Part shown: one piece after another, positions 1 through 8,484 of the stretch
Numbering within the stretch: the stretch's first letter is position 1
Layout: every line of letters begins with the position of its first letter
Source of the DNA: Pseudomonas viridiflava
GTDB lineage: Bacteria; Pseudomonadota; Gammaproteobacteria; Pseudomonadales; Pseudomonadaceae
Direction of reading: 5' to 3'
DNA: 64,000 nucleotides
NCBI RefSeq assembly: GCF_900582625.1
Contig: NZ_UTIQ01000001.1
Location: 310,001-374,000 of the forward strand
Program-made: the position numbers and the translations under genes
Notes under the pieces: generated by a model
Databases searched by the model: none
What the model saw: only the letters and a program-made list of their open reading frames with translations
Told to the model about the DNA's origin: nothing

Positions 1-25
1 CCTCCCCTTTCGAGGGCTTAACGCC

Positions 26-3000
26 ATGTTCACCAAACTGCTGATCGCCAACCGTGGCGCCATTGCCTGCCGCATTTTGCGAACCCTGCGCGCGCTCGAG
101 GTGCAGGGCGTAGCCGTGTATTCCGAGGCCGACGCCGCCAGCCTGCACATTCAGCAAGCCGATGAAGCCTTCAGCCTCGGCGAAGGCGCGGCGGCGGGCA
201 CGTATTTGCAGGTGCAGAAAATTCTTGCCGTGGCCCAGCAAACCGGCGCCCAAGCCATTCACCCGGGCTACGGCTTTCTCTCGGAAAACGCCGCCTTTGC
301 CGAAGCCTGCGAAGCGGCCGGCATTGCCTTCGTTGGCCCAACGCCGGAACAGCTGCGGGTGTTTGGCCTTAAGCACACGGCGCGCGCCCTGGCCAAACAG
401 CATGGTGTGGCCATGCTTGAAGGCACCGAACTGCTGGAAAACCTCGACGCCGCCCTAGTGGCGGGCGAGCAGGTTGGCTACCCGGTGATGCTGAAAAGCA
501 CCGCGGGCGGCGGCGGCATCGGCATGCGCGTGTGCCGTTCGGCCGAGGAATTGAGCGAGGCGTTCGACGCGGTCAAACGTCTGGGCCAGAACAACTTCAG
601 CGACGCCGGCGTGTTCATCGAGAAATACATCCAGCGCGCCCGCCACCTGGAAGTGCAGGTGTTCGGCGATGGCGCTGGCGAGGTAATCGCCCTCGGCGTG
701 CGCGACTGTTCCGTGCAGCGGCGCAATCAGAAAGTGCTGGAGGAAACCCCGGCCACCAACCTGCCCGCTGGTATGGCCGACGAACTCTGCGCCGCCGCCA
801 TCAAGCTGGCCAAGGCGGTGAACTACCGCAGCGCCGGCACCGTGGAGTTCGTCTACGACAGCGAAGCCAGCCAGTTTTATTTCCTCGAAGTGAACACCCG
901 CTTGCAGGTCGAACACGGCGTGACCGAGCAAGTGTGGGGCGTCGATCTGGTCAGCTGGATGATTCAACTCGCCGCCGGCGACCTGCCGCCGCTGAGCGAA
1001 TTGAGCGCGAACCTGCGCCCGAACGGCCACGCCATTCAAGCGCGGTTGTATGCCGAAGATCCGGGCCGCGATTTCCAGCCGAGCCCAGGCCTGCTAACCG
1101 CCGTGCAGTTTCCGCCGGCCGATGGCAAAACCTTGCGCATCGACACTTGGGTAGAGGCCGGCTGCGAAATTCCGCCCTACTTCGACCCGATGATCGCCAA
1201 GCTCATCGCCTGGGCGCCGACCCGCGAAGAAGCCAGCGCCGGGCTTTACAACGCCTTGGGCGACAGCGTGCTGTACGGCGTGGAAAGCAACCGCGACTAC
1301 CTGCGCCAGATCATCCAAGACGCACCGTTCGCCAGCGGTAATCCCTGGACCCGCTGCCTCGAGCAATTGGTTTACAAGGCTGACACCTTCGAGGTGCTCG
1401 GCGCCGGCACGCAAACCACCGTGCAGGACTACCCCGGCCGCCTGGGCTACTGGGCCGTTGGCGTACCGCCGTCCGGGCCGATGGACAATCTGGCGCTGCG
1501 TCTGGGCAACCGTTTGCTCGGCAATGAAGAAGGCGCCGCCGCGCTGGAAATCACCATGAGCGGCCCGACGCTGCGCTTTAACACCGATGCGGTGGTCGCG
1601 GTTACCGGCGCCGACATTCCACTGAGCCTCGACGGCGCGGCGCAACCGATGAACACCGCGCTGCTGGTCAACGCCGGCAGCACCTTGACCCTCGGCACCA
1701 TCGCCGGGGCCGGCGCACGCAGTTACCTGTGCCTGCGCGGCGGCCTGCAAGTGCCGGATTACCTGGGCAGCAAAAGCACCTTCACCCTCGGTCAGTTCGG
1801 CGGCCATGGCGGCCGTGCCTTGCGCGCCGGCGATGTGCTGCATATTCCGACGCTCACCGACGCGAGCCACGGCGCCGCCCTGGACGCCGAGCTGTGCCCG
1901 CCGCTGCCAGCGGTGCGCAGCATCCGCGTGATCTACGGCCCCCACGGTGCGCCGGAATATTTCACCCCCGAGTACATCGACACCTTCTTCGCCACGCATT
2001 GGGAAGTGCACTTCAACTCCAGCCGCACCGGCGTGCGCCTGATCGGCCCGAAACCGCAATGGGTGCGTGAGAGCGGTGGTGAGGCCGGCCTGCATCCATC
2101 GAATATCCACGACAACCCGTATGCCATTGGCGCCGTGGACTTTACCGGCGACATGCCGGTGATCCTCGGGCCCGACGGGCCGAGCCTGGGCGGGTTTGTG
2201 TGCCCGGTGACGATTATTGAGGCAGACCTTTGGCAACTGGGGCAGCTGAAGGCTGGGGACAAGGTGCAGTTCACGGCCGTCAGCATTGGCGAAGCGCGCG
2301 AACTTCACGCTGCCCGTAGGAGCCAGCTTGCTGGCGAAGCTCCTGCGTTTAACAGCTTCGCCAGCAAGCTGGCTCCTACAAAAACACAGGCGAGCGAGCT
2401 GATTTCCCCGATCGTACTGGACCTCGGCGACAACGACACCCGCCTCGTCGCCCGCCTTTCCGGCGACACCCATTTACTGGTGGAAATCGGCGCGCCGGAA
2501 TTGGACCTGGTGCTGCGCTTTCGCGGCCACGCGCTGATGCAGGCGCTGGAAGCCAAGCAATTGAACGGCGTGATTGACCTGACGCCGGGCATCCGTTCGC
2601 TGCAAGTGCACTACCAGCCGGAAACCCTCAGCCTCACCGACTTGCTCGGCATCATCGCCGGCGAATGGGACGCGGTGTGCGCGGCGCAGAACCTCGAAGT
2701 GCCGTCGCGCATCGTTCATTTGCCGCTGTCGTGGGACGACCCGGCGTGCCAGCTGGCCATCGAAAAATACATGACCACCGTGCGCAAAGACGCGCCATGG
2801 TGCCCGAGCAACCTGGAGTTCATCCGCCGCATCAACGACCTGCCCAACCTCGACGAGGTGTACCGCACCGTGTTCGAGGCCAGCTATCTGGTCATGGGCC
2901 TGGGCGACGTTTACCTCGGCGCACCGGTGGCCACGCCGCTGGATCCGCGCCACCGGCTGGTGACCACCAAATACAACCCGGCGCGCACCTGGACGGCGGA

Positions 3001-3652
3001 AAACTCGGTGGGCATTGGCGGCGCGTACATGTGCGTGTACGGCATGGAAGGCCCCGGCGGCTATCAGTTCGTGGGTCGCACGTTGCAGATGTGGAACCGC
3101 TACCGCGAAGTCGAGGCGTTCGACGGCAAACCGTGGCTGCTGCGTTTCTTCGACCAGATTCGTTTCTACCCGGTGAGCGCCGAAGAACTGCTGCAAATAC
3201 GCAAAGACTTCCCCCTGGGCCGCTACCCGCTGCAGATCGAACACAGCGTGCTCAACCTCGCCGACTATCAGGAATTTCTCGCCAAGGAAGCCGACACCAT
3301 CGGCGCCTTCCGCCGTCAGCAACAAGGCGCCTTTAACGCCGAACGCGAACGCTGGATCGCCAGTGGTCAGGCGCATTTCGACAGCGAAGAAGCGGTGGCC
3401 GAACTCGGCGAAGACGCCCCGCTCGCCGTGGGCCAACACAGCATTGAAAGCCATATTGCCGGCAACCTGTGGCAGGTGCAGGTCGAGGCCGGGCACAGCG
3501 TCAAGGCCGGCGATGTGCTGGTGATATTGGAGTCGATGAAAATGGAAATCCCGCTGCTGGCGCCACGCGACGGGGTGGTGAAGGAAGTGCGCGTGCAACC
3601 GGGCTCAGCGGTCAGGGCTGGGCAGCGTGTTGTTGTGCTAGAGGAAATCTGA
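26..3652 (+). CDS. uca: Urea carboxylase (biotin-dependent, urea amidolyase first step)
   Basis: Carboxylates urea to allophanate using ATP, bicarbonate and covalently bound biotin in the cytoplasm; the next gene hydrolyses the product. The N-terminal ~450 residues are a biotin carboxylase with the glycine-rich ATP loop KSTAGGGGIGM (~157-167) and EVNTRLQVEH (288-297). A KipA-like CT_A_B domain (~453-755), a KipI-like CT_C_D domain (~800-1010) and a C-terminal biotinyl domain with ESMKMEI (biotin Lys1172) follow. The 1208 residues match the family's usual ~1200. Oddity: residues ~764-785, in the linker between the two carboxyltransferase domains, are the in-frame translation of a palindromic repeat. 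The frame stays open, so the gene looks intact. Transporter or UAAP genes often found upstream would lie off the left edge. Confidence 0.95.
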   Translation: MFTKLLIANRGAIACRILRTLRALEVQGVAVYSEADAASLHIQQADEAFSLGEGAAAGTYLQVQKILAVAQQTGAQAIHPGYGFLSENAAFAEACEAAGIAFVGPTPEQLRVFGLKHTARALAKQHGVAMLEGTELLENLDAALVAGEQVGYPVMLKSTAGGGGIGMRVCRSAEELSEAFDAVKRLGQNNFSDAGVFIEKYIQRARHLEVQVFGDGAGEVIALGVRDCSVQRRNQKVLEETPATNLPAGMADELCAAAIKLAKAVNYRSAGTVEFVYDSEASQFYFLEVNTRLQVEHGVTEQVWGVDLVSWMIQLAAGDLPPLSELSANLRPNGHAIQARLYAEDPGRDFQPSPGLLTAVQFPPADGKTLRIDTWVEAGCEIPPYFDPMIAKLIAWAPTREEASAGLYNALGDSVLYGVESNRDYLRQIIQDAPFASGNPWTRCLEQLVYKADTFEVLGAGTQTTVQDYPGRLGYWAVGVPPSGPMDNLALRLGNRLLGNEEGAAALEITMSGPTLRFNTDAVVAVTGADIPLSLDGAAQPMNTALLVNAGSTLTLGTIAGAGARSYLCLRGGLQVPDYLGSKSTFTLGQFGGHGGRALRAGDVLHIPTLTDASHGAALDAELCPPLPAVRSIRVIYGPHGAPEYFTPEYIDTFFATHWEVHFNSSRTGVRLIGPKPQWVRESGGEAGLHPSNIHDNPYAIGAVDFTGDMPVILGPDGPSLGGFVCPVTIIEADLWQLGQLKAGDKVQFTAVSIGEARELHAARRSQLAGEAPAFNSFASKLAPTKTQASELISPIVLDLGDNDTRLVARLSGDTHLLVEIGAPELDLVLRFRGHALMQALEAKQLNGVIDLTPGIRSLQVHYQPETLSLTDLLGIIAGEWDAVCAAQNLEVPSRIVHLPLSWDDPACQLAIEKYMTTVRKDAPWCPSNLEFIRRINDLPNLDEVYRTVFEASYLVMGLGDVYLGAPVATPLDPRHRLVTTKYNPARTWTAENSVGIGGAYMCVYGMEGPGGYQFVGRTLQMWNRYREVEAFDGKPWLLRFFDQIRFYPVSAEELLQIRKDFPLGRYPLQIEHSVLNLADYQEFLAKEADTIGAFRRQQQGAFNAERERWIASGQAHFDSEEAVAELGEDAPLAVGQHSIESHIAGNLWQVQVEAGHSVKAGDVLVILESMKMEIPLLAPRDGVVKEVRVQPGSAVRAGQRVVVLEEI
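2316..2379. repeat. REP-type palindrome inside urea carboxylase gene
   Basis: Perfect 25-bp inverted arms at 2316-2340 and 2355-2379, beginning GTAGGAGCCAGCTTG, with a 14-bp loop. The same element is intergenic at 30118-30180, and relatives lie at 5625, 34562 and 45700. Here it is read through in frame and encodes about 21 residues of a protein linker. Confidence 0.93.
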
Positions 3653-3680
3653 AGTCGAAACAAACTCAACGGCTTTGCTT

Positions 3681-3782
3681 CCCTCTCCCGCCTGCGGGAG
3701 AGGGGCCGGGGGTGAGGGCAGACGCACGCGCAAAATCAAAGTCCCCCCTCACCCTAACCCTCTCCCCACAGGGGCGAGGGGA
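3681..3782. repeat. CCCTCTCCC-family inverted repeat pair
   Basis: Two inverted copies of a CCCTCTCCCGCNTGCGGGAGAGGG-like palindrome face each other across a ~40-bp spacer between uca and the allophanate hydrolase gene. Relatives lie at 18771-18818 and 45782-45915. The pair could form a long hairpin in the bicistronic mRNA. Whether it attenuates expression of the second gene cannot be told from sequence. Confidence 0.85.
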
Positions 3783-3818
3783 CCGACCGAGATTTAGGCA
3801 ATATTTAAGGAGCCAACC

Positions 3819-5621
3819 ATGACCCACCCATTCGACCTGCGCCTGAGCGCCGTCAAAGCCGCCTACCTGGCCGGCACCACTACGCCGCGCCAGCTTATCG
3901 GCGCGCTGCGTGAGCAGGCTGCAGCACTGAATCCGGAATTCAATCTGTTCATTCATCTGCTCACGGCAGAAGAGCTGGAGCCCTACCTCGCCGCCCTCGA
4001 CGGCAAAACCGCCGACAGCCTGCCGCTGTTCGGCGTGCCATTCGCGATCAAGGACAACATTGATCTGGCCGGCATTCCCACCACCGCCGCCTGCCCGGCG
4101 TTTGCCTATACGCCGAGCGAATCGTCGACCTTGGTCAAGCAATTGCTGGCCCTCGGCGCCGTGCCGTTGGGCAAGACCAATCTCGACCAATTCGCCACCG
4201 GCCTTAACGGCACGCGCTCGCCGTATGGCCCGTGCCGCAACAGCGTGCACCCGGACTATCCATCAGGCGGTTCGAGCGCAGGTTCCTCCTTGGCCGTGGC
4301 GCTCGGTGTCGCGAGCTTTTCGCTGGGCACCGACACTGCTGGTTCCGGCCGCGTGCCGGCGGCACTGAATAATTTGGTTGGGCTGAAGGCCACCAAAGGT
4401 TTGCTCTCCACGGCCGGCGTGGTGCCGGCGTGTCGCACGCTGGATTGCGTCACCTATTTCACCGCCACCGCGCGTGAAGCCAGCCAACTGTTGGCGCTTA
4501 CGGCCACGCTCGATCCGGCCGATGAATACAGCCGCAAAAATCCCCTTTGGAACGATGGCAGTGCGTTCGGCGTACCGCGCAAAGGCTTCCGCTTCGGTGT
4601 GCCGAAGCAGCTTGAGTTCCTCGGCTGCCCGCAAAGCCCGGCGCTGTTCGCGGCCACCGTGAAGCAACTTGAAGCGCTGGGCGGCGTGGCTGTAGAACTC
4701 GATTTCGAACCCTTCGCCGAAGCCGCGCGCCTGCTCTATGAAGGCCCGTGGGTGGCCGAGCGCTACAGCGTGGCCGGCGAGCTGATCGAGGCGCAGCCCG
4801 ACGCCGTGCTGCCGGTGATTCATGCCGTGCTGTCGAAAGCGCCGGGCACCACAGCGGTTGAATTATTCCGCGCGCAGTACCGGTTGCAGCAGCTTAAAGC
4901 GGTGTGCGATCGCGCCATTGCCGAGCTCGACTGCGTGCTCACCCCGGCCTACCCGCGCCCGGTCACCCTGGCCGAGCTGGACGCCGAGCCGGTGAAACGC
5001 AATTCCGACCTGGGCTACTACACCAACTTTATGAACATGCTCGACTACGCCGCCATCGCTGTGCCGGCCGGTTTTATGGCCAACGGCTTGCCCTGGGGCG
5101 TGACGCTGTTTGGGCGGCCGTTCACTGACCAGTACCTGCTCGGCCTCGCCGATGGGTTGCAGCGTCAACACGGCTTGCCGATAGCGGGCGAACGCAGCTT
5201 GAGCCTCAGCGCACCGGGCGCCATCGCGCGCAATGACCTGGCACGCGTGGTGGTGTGTGGCGCGCACCTGGACGGACTGCCGCTGAACTGGCAACTCAAA
5301 CAACGCGGCGGCCGACTGCTGACAGCCACGCAAAGCTCACCTGACTACCAACTCTGGGCGCTGGCCGGCGGCCCACCGTTCCGTCCGGGTATGGTTCGCG
5401 TCGCCGAGGGCGGCGTAGCAATCGAAGTGGAGGTGTGGGAATTGCCGAGCAGCGAGCTGGGCTCGTTCCTCACCGGCATTCCAGCGCCCCTCGGTTTGGG
5501 CAAGGTGCAACTGGCCGATGGCAGCTGGGAGAGCGGGTTTATCTGCGAGCCGTATGGCTTGGAAGGGGCCAGCGACATCAGCCATTTCGGCGGCTGGCGC
5601 GCCTACCTGACAAGCAGATAA
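3819..5621 (+). CDS. atzF: Allophanate hydrolase
   Basis: Hydrolyses allophanate to ammonium and CO2, completing urea degradation begun by the gene upstream. Amidase-signature fold: Lys78 in AIKDN, the serine-rich loop GGSSAGSS (150-157) and the nucleophile region DTAGSGR with Ser176 form the Ser-cisSer-Lys triad. A C-terminal domain from ~470, absent in simple amidases, is typical of AtzF/DUR1 enzymes. The 600-residue length matches AtzF (~605). A good AAGGAG site precedes the ATG at 3819. The two genes are separated by 166 bp that hold a palindromic repeat, so they may be one operon with a hairpin between cistrons. Confidence 0.95.
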   Translation: MTHPFDLRLSAVKAAYLAGTTTPRQLIGALREQAAALNPEFNLFIHLLTAEELEPYLAALDGKTADSLPLFGVPFAIKDNIDLAGIPTTAACPAFAYTPSESSTLVKQLLALGAVPLGKTNLDQFATGLNGTRSPYGPCRNSVHPDYPSGGSSAGSSLAVALGVASFSLGTDTAGSGRVPAALNNLVGLKATKGLLSTAGVVPACRTLDCVTYFTATAREASQLLALTATLDPADEYSRKNPLWNDGSAFGVPRKGFRFGVPKQLEFLGCPQSPALFAATVKQLEALGGVAVELDFEPFAEAARLLYEGPWVAERYSVAGELIEAQPDAVLPVIHAVLSKAPGTTAVELFRAQYRLQQLKAVCDRAIAELDCVLTPAYPRPVTLAELDAEPVKRNSDLGYYTNFMNMLDYAAIAVPAGFMANGLPWGVTLFGRPFTDQYLLGLADGLQRQHGLPIAGERSLSLSAPGAIARNDLARVVVCGAHLDGLPLNWQLKQRGGRLLTATQSSPDYQLWALAGGPPFRPGMVRVAEGGVAIEVEVWELPSSELGSFLTGIPAPLGLGKVQLADGSWESGFICEPYGLEGASDISHFGGWRAYLTSR

Positions 5622-5624
5622 TTC

Positions 5625-5682
5625 GTAGGATCCAGCGTGCTGGCGAAGGGGTCGATCCACACCCTTCGCCAGAATCTGCTAC
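5625..5682. repeat. REP-type imperfect palindrome
   Basis: Imperfect inverted repeat starting GTAGGATCCAGCGTGCTGGCGAA and ending in the reverse complement TTCGCCAGAATCTGCTAC, four bases after the allophanate hydrolase stop. It belongs to the same family as the copy inside uca and could act as a 3' mRNA stabilising hairpin. Confidence 0.7.
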
Positions 5683-5742
5683 CTGAATCCTCAAGACTCG
5701 ACTCGCCACTGCTAGCTGACGTCAGCGGGATACCGAGCTAGC

Positions 5743-7257
5743 ATGTCCCATTCCGTCAGAGCTGCTGGTCCAATGCCGTTACGTGCCCCAACCCAAACTG
5801 CTCAGCGCTATCTGGTAGTGGCGTTATTGCTACTACTGGCCAGCGGTTTTCTGGCCACCTCGCTGGTCAGCTATTACGCCTCGCTTGATTCGATTCGCAG
5901 CAGCATCGTGGACACCGAACTGCCGCTGACGTCCGACAACGTCTATTCGGAGATTCAGAAAGACCTGGTCCGGCCCATTCTTATCTCGTCGATGATGAGC
6001 CGCGACACCTTCATGCGCGACTGGGTGCTTGAGGGCGAGCAGAATCCGGAACAGCTCACGCGCTACCTCGCCGAAGTACAGGCCCACTACGGCGCGTTCA
6101 CCAGCTTCTTCATCTCGGAGAAAACCCATCGCTATTACCAGGCCAAAGGCCTGCTGAAAACCGTGCGCGAGGACGAGCCGCGCGACGTCTGGTATTTCCG
6201 TGTGCGCGACATGCACGCGCCGTATGAAATCAATGTGGATGTGGACATGGCCAACGAGGACCGGCTGACCATCTTCATCAACTACAAAGTGACCGACTTC
6301 AACGGCAACTTCATCGGCGCCACGGGTGTGGGGCTGACCGTGGACGCAGTGGTCAAGCTGATCGACACCTACCAGCAGCGCTACGGTCGCTCGGTGTACT
6401 TCGTTGATACCCAAGGCAACATCGTACTCACGGGGGCCTCGGGCGGGCCGCTCGGCGCCAGGGTCGGCCAGTCGCTCAATGACGTGCCTGGGCTCGACGA
6501 ACTGAAGAAAAATCTGCCGAAGCCCCAAAGCGGAAACTTCAAGTATCGGGAACACGGCCGCGACCACTTCCTGAATGTGCGTTATATCCCGGAGCTGAAC
6601 TGGTATCTGTTTGTCGACAAGCATGAAGACGACGCCTTGGCCGGCGTGCGCAAAACCCTGTACCTGAACTTGCTGATTTGCGCAGTGGTGACCGGATTGG
6701 TGTTGCTGCTGGTGAACCTGGCGCTGCGCCGTTATCAGGCACGCATCGTGGCGCTCGCCACCACCGACACCCTGACCCGACTGCCCAACCGCCGAGGCTT
6801 CGACATTCTCGCCAATCAGGCTTTACAAGAGGCGGTGCGCGAACAGAAGCCGCTCGCCACGCTGGTGATCGACCTCGACAACTTCAAAACCCTTAACGAC
6901 ACCCACGGCCATCTGGCCGGCGATGACGTGCTGCGGGGTTTCGCCGCCAACCTGCGCGGTTGCTTGCGTCAGGCCGATATCATCTGCCGATGGGGCGGTG
7001 AAGAATTCATCGTATTGCTCAAAGACACCAACCCCGCCGCGGCGCAACTGATTGCCGAAAAGGTGCGCCTTCTGGCCGAGCAAAGCCGCTATGCCGTCGG
7101 CGATCAGGTGCTGCAAGTAAACACCAGTATCGGCCTCACCGAGCTGGCGCCAGGCGACACCTTGCACACCCTGCTCAGCCGAGCCGACCGCGCGCTGTAC
7201 CGCGCCAAACAATCAGGCCGCAACCGCGTGTGCATCGAGCCCGGCCATGCCAACTGA
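5743..7257 (+). CDS. Membrane diguanylate cyclase with periplasmic Cache-type sensor
   Basis: Makes cyclic di-GMP from two GTP on the cytoplasmic side of the inner membrane. A first membrane segment (~24-45), a periplasmic sensor region of ~260 residues that looks like a double Cache domain, and a second segment (~308-328) precede a GGDEF domain. The active motif is GGEEF (418-422), and the product-inhibition site RxxD (Arg409-Asp412) sits five residues upstream, so it should be catalytically active and feedback-inhibited. The ligand is unknown. The start at 5743 is preceded by only a weak ribosome site; an alternative ATG lies at 5773. The gene overlaps the next by 11 bp. Confidence 0.9.
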   Translation: MSHSVRAAGPMPLRAPTQTAQRYLVVALLLLLASGFLATSLVSYYASLDSIRSSIVDTELPLTSDNVYSEIQKDLVRPILISSMMSRDTFMRDWVLEGEQNPEQLTRYLAEVQAHYGAFTSFFISEKTHRYYQAKGLLKTVREDEPRDVWYFRVRDMHAPYEINVDVDMANEDRLTIFINYKVTDFNGNFIGATGVGLTVDAVVKLIDTYQQRYGRSVYFVDTQGNIVLTGASGGPLGARVGQSLNDVPGLDELKKNLPKPQSGNFKYREHGRDHFLNVRYIPELNWYLFVDKHEDDALAGVRKTLYLNLLICAVVTGLVLLLVNLALRRYQARIVALATTDTLTRLPNRRGFDILANQALQEAVREQKPLATLVIDLDNFKTLNDTHGHLAGDDVLRGFAANLRGCLRQADIICRWGGEEFIVLLKDTNPAAAQLIAEKVRLLAEQSRYAVGDQVLQVNTSIGLTELAPGDTLHTLLSRADRALYRAKQSGRNRVCIEPGHAN

Positions 7258-7468
7258 CACCGAGCGCTGCCCGCTGTGTGGGCAGGCGAACCAGTGCGCG
7301 GTGGGCAGTGATGATTGCTGGTGCTTCAGCGCCGAAATATCGGCCGAGGCGTTGGCGCGGTTGAGTGATGAGCAGATTGATAAAAGCTGCTTGTGCCCGC
7401 GCTGCGCAAAAAGGACCGAACCGGCCCAACCAGACGTCCCGATGCGGTTACGACCGCATCGCGGCTAA
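7247..7468 (+). CDS. Small cysteine-rich CWC family protein
   Basis: A 73-residue protein with CPLCGQANQC near the N terminus, CWCF at ~24-27 and CLCPRC at ~48-53. This spacing of Cys pairs is that of the Cys_rich_CWC family (PF14375), probable zinc-binding proteins of unknown function that are often encoded next to the RsuA-type pseudouridine synthase, as here. It overlaps the diguanylate cyclase stop by 11 bp. The last ~10 codons read into a palindromic repeat (7441-7481), so the C-terminal tail is probably repeat-derived and dispensable. Confidence 0.8.
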   Translation: MPTDTERCPLCGQANQCAVGSDDCWCFSAEISAEALARLSDEQIDKSCLCPRCAKRTEPAQPDVPMRLRPHRG

Positions 7469-7481
7469 AGCCGCTCCCACG
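7441..7481. repeat. Short palindromic repeat (GATGCGGT/GCGGCTAAAGCCGC type)
   Basis: Two adjacent palindromes, GATGCGGTTACGACCGCATC and GCGGCTAAAGCCGC, followed by TCCCAC. This resembles a repeat common in Pseudomonas intergenic DNA. It overlaps the end of the CWC gene and ends 25 bp before the rsuA start. Confidence 0.7.
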
Positions 7482-7506
7482 CAACCCTTTTCCGCGTGAG
7501 CACCGA

Positions 7507-8199
7507 ATGCGCCTTGATCGTTTTCTTTCCAACCTTCCCGCCGCCACCCGCTTCGATGCGCGGGCGCAACTGGCTGCCGGGCGAGTAAAGGTGGACGGTG
7601 TGATAACGCGCCATGGCCTGCTGGATATCCGCGAATTCAATCGCGTGGAGCTGGATGGGCAGCTACTGCAAACGGGCAAACCGGCGCTGTATTTCATGCT
7701 GCACAAACCCGCCGGCTACGTGAGCGCCACCGAACATGAGGTGCACCCCACCGTGCTCGACCTGTTGCCCGACGCCGCCGAGCACGACCTGCACCTGGCC
7801 GGGCGCCTGGACCTGACCACCACCGGTTTGCTGCTGCTGACCAACGATGGTCAATGGTCGCGTCGGGTAACCCAACCGACCAGCAAACAGCCAAAGGTTT
7901 ACTACGTAGAGACCGAGCAGGCGATCACCGACAACTACCACGCCGTGTTCGCCGAGGGCTTGTACTTCGCCTACGAAAACCTTACCACGCTGCCCGCTCA
8001 GCTCGACATTCTTAGCTCGCACAGTGCTCGGCTGACGCTGTATGAGGGGCGTTATCACCAGGTGAAACGCATGTTCGGCCACTTCCAAAACAAAGTGCTG
8101 CGCCTACACCGCGAAAGCGTGGGGGCGCTGGTGCTTGATGCGGCGCTAGCGCCGGGCGAATACCGGGCGCTGAGTGCGGATGAGATTGCGGCTTTTTGA
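7507..8199 (+). CDS. rsuA: 16S rRNA pseudouridine(516) synthase RsuA
   Basis: Isomerises U516 of 16S rRNA to pseudouridine in the small ribosomal subunit. An N-terminal S4-type RNA-binding segment (MRLDRFLSNLP... to ~60) is followed by the RluA/RsuA catalytic core with GRLDLTTTGLLLLT. The catalytic Asp is residue 102, the same number as in E. coli RsuA, and the 230-residue length is that of E. coli RsuA (231). The ATG at 7507 is chosen over upstream in-frame codons because it gives the family N terminus; the longer reading only translates the preceding repeat. Specificity for U516 is inferred from family resemblance. Confidence 0.9.
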   Translation: MRLDRFLSNLPAATRFDARAQLAAGRVKVDGVITRHGLLDIREFNRVELDGQLLQTGKPALYFMLHKPAGYVSATEHEVHPTVLDLLPDAAEHDLHLAGRLDLTTTGLLLLTNDGQWSRRVTQPTSKQPKVYYVETEQAITDNYHAVFAEGLYFAYENLTTLPAQLDILSSHSARLTLYEGRYHQVKRMFGHFQNKVLRLHRESVGALVLDAALAPGEYRALSADEIAAF

Positions 8200-8237
8200 G
8201 GGAAGAAGAGCCGCTGCCATGTCGAATCGCGGCTGAC

Positions 8238-8327
8238 TGTAGGAGAGGCTTTAGCCTCGATTCCTGCAAGGGAATGACGATGAACCTAAGCAAAACCTCC
8301 GTCATTCCCGCGAAGGCGGGAATCCAG
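8238..8327. repeat. Intergenic repeat remnants (REP half and ATTCCCGC palindrome)
   Basis: The gap between rsuA and the next gene (8200-8484) holds a degenerate REP half (TGTAGGAGAGGCTTTAGCCTC at ~8238-8258). It also holds a clean GTCATTCCCGCGAAGGCGGG palindrome continuing to AATCCAG (8301-8327). The latter recurs at 39928, 39998, 43771 and 53978. Confidence 0.8.
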
Positions 8328-8484
8328 AGTCTCGAAAAGGAATACCGATCCACAGGCGCTCACCCGACCAGCAAACCACTCCCACCAACCGTCCACATCT
8401 CCCCCACCCAAGCAGCCAAAAAATTTCGGGACTAAAGTCGCTACTACTCGCTCAAAACCCATGCAGTCGTTCTGGAGGGCCGTG

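Noticed and set aside
1094..3598. Two long open frames antisense to urea carboxylase (1094-2473 and 2474-3598)
   Set aside because: Shadow frames of the conserved carboxylase; no recognisable domain or ribosome site.
8196..8435. Possible small gene after rsuA
   Set aside because: It consists largely of repeat sequence and has no motif or ribosome site.
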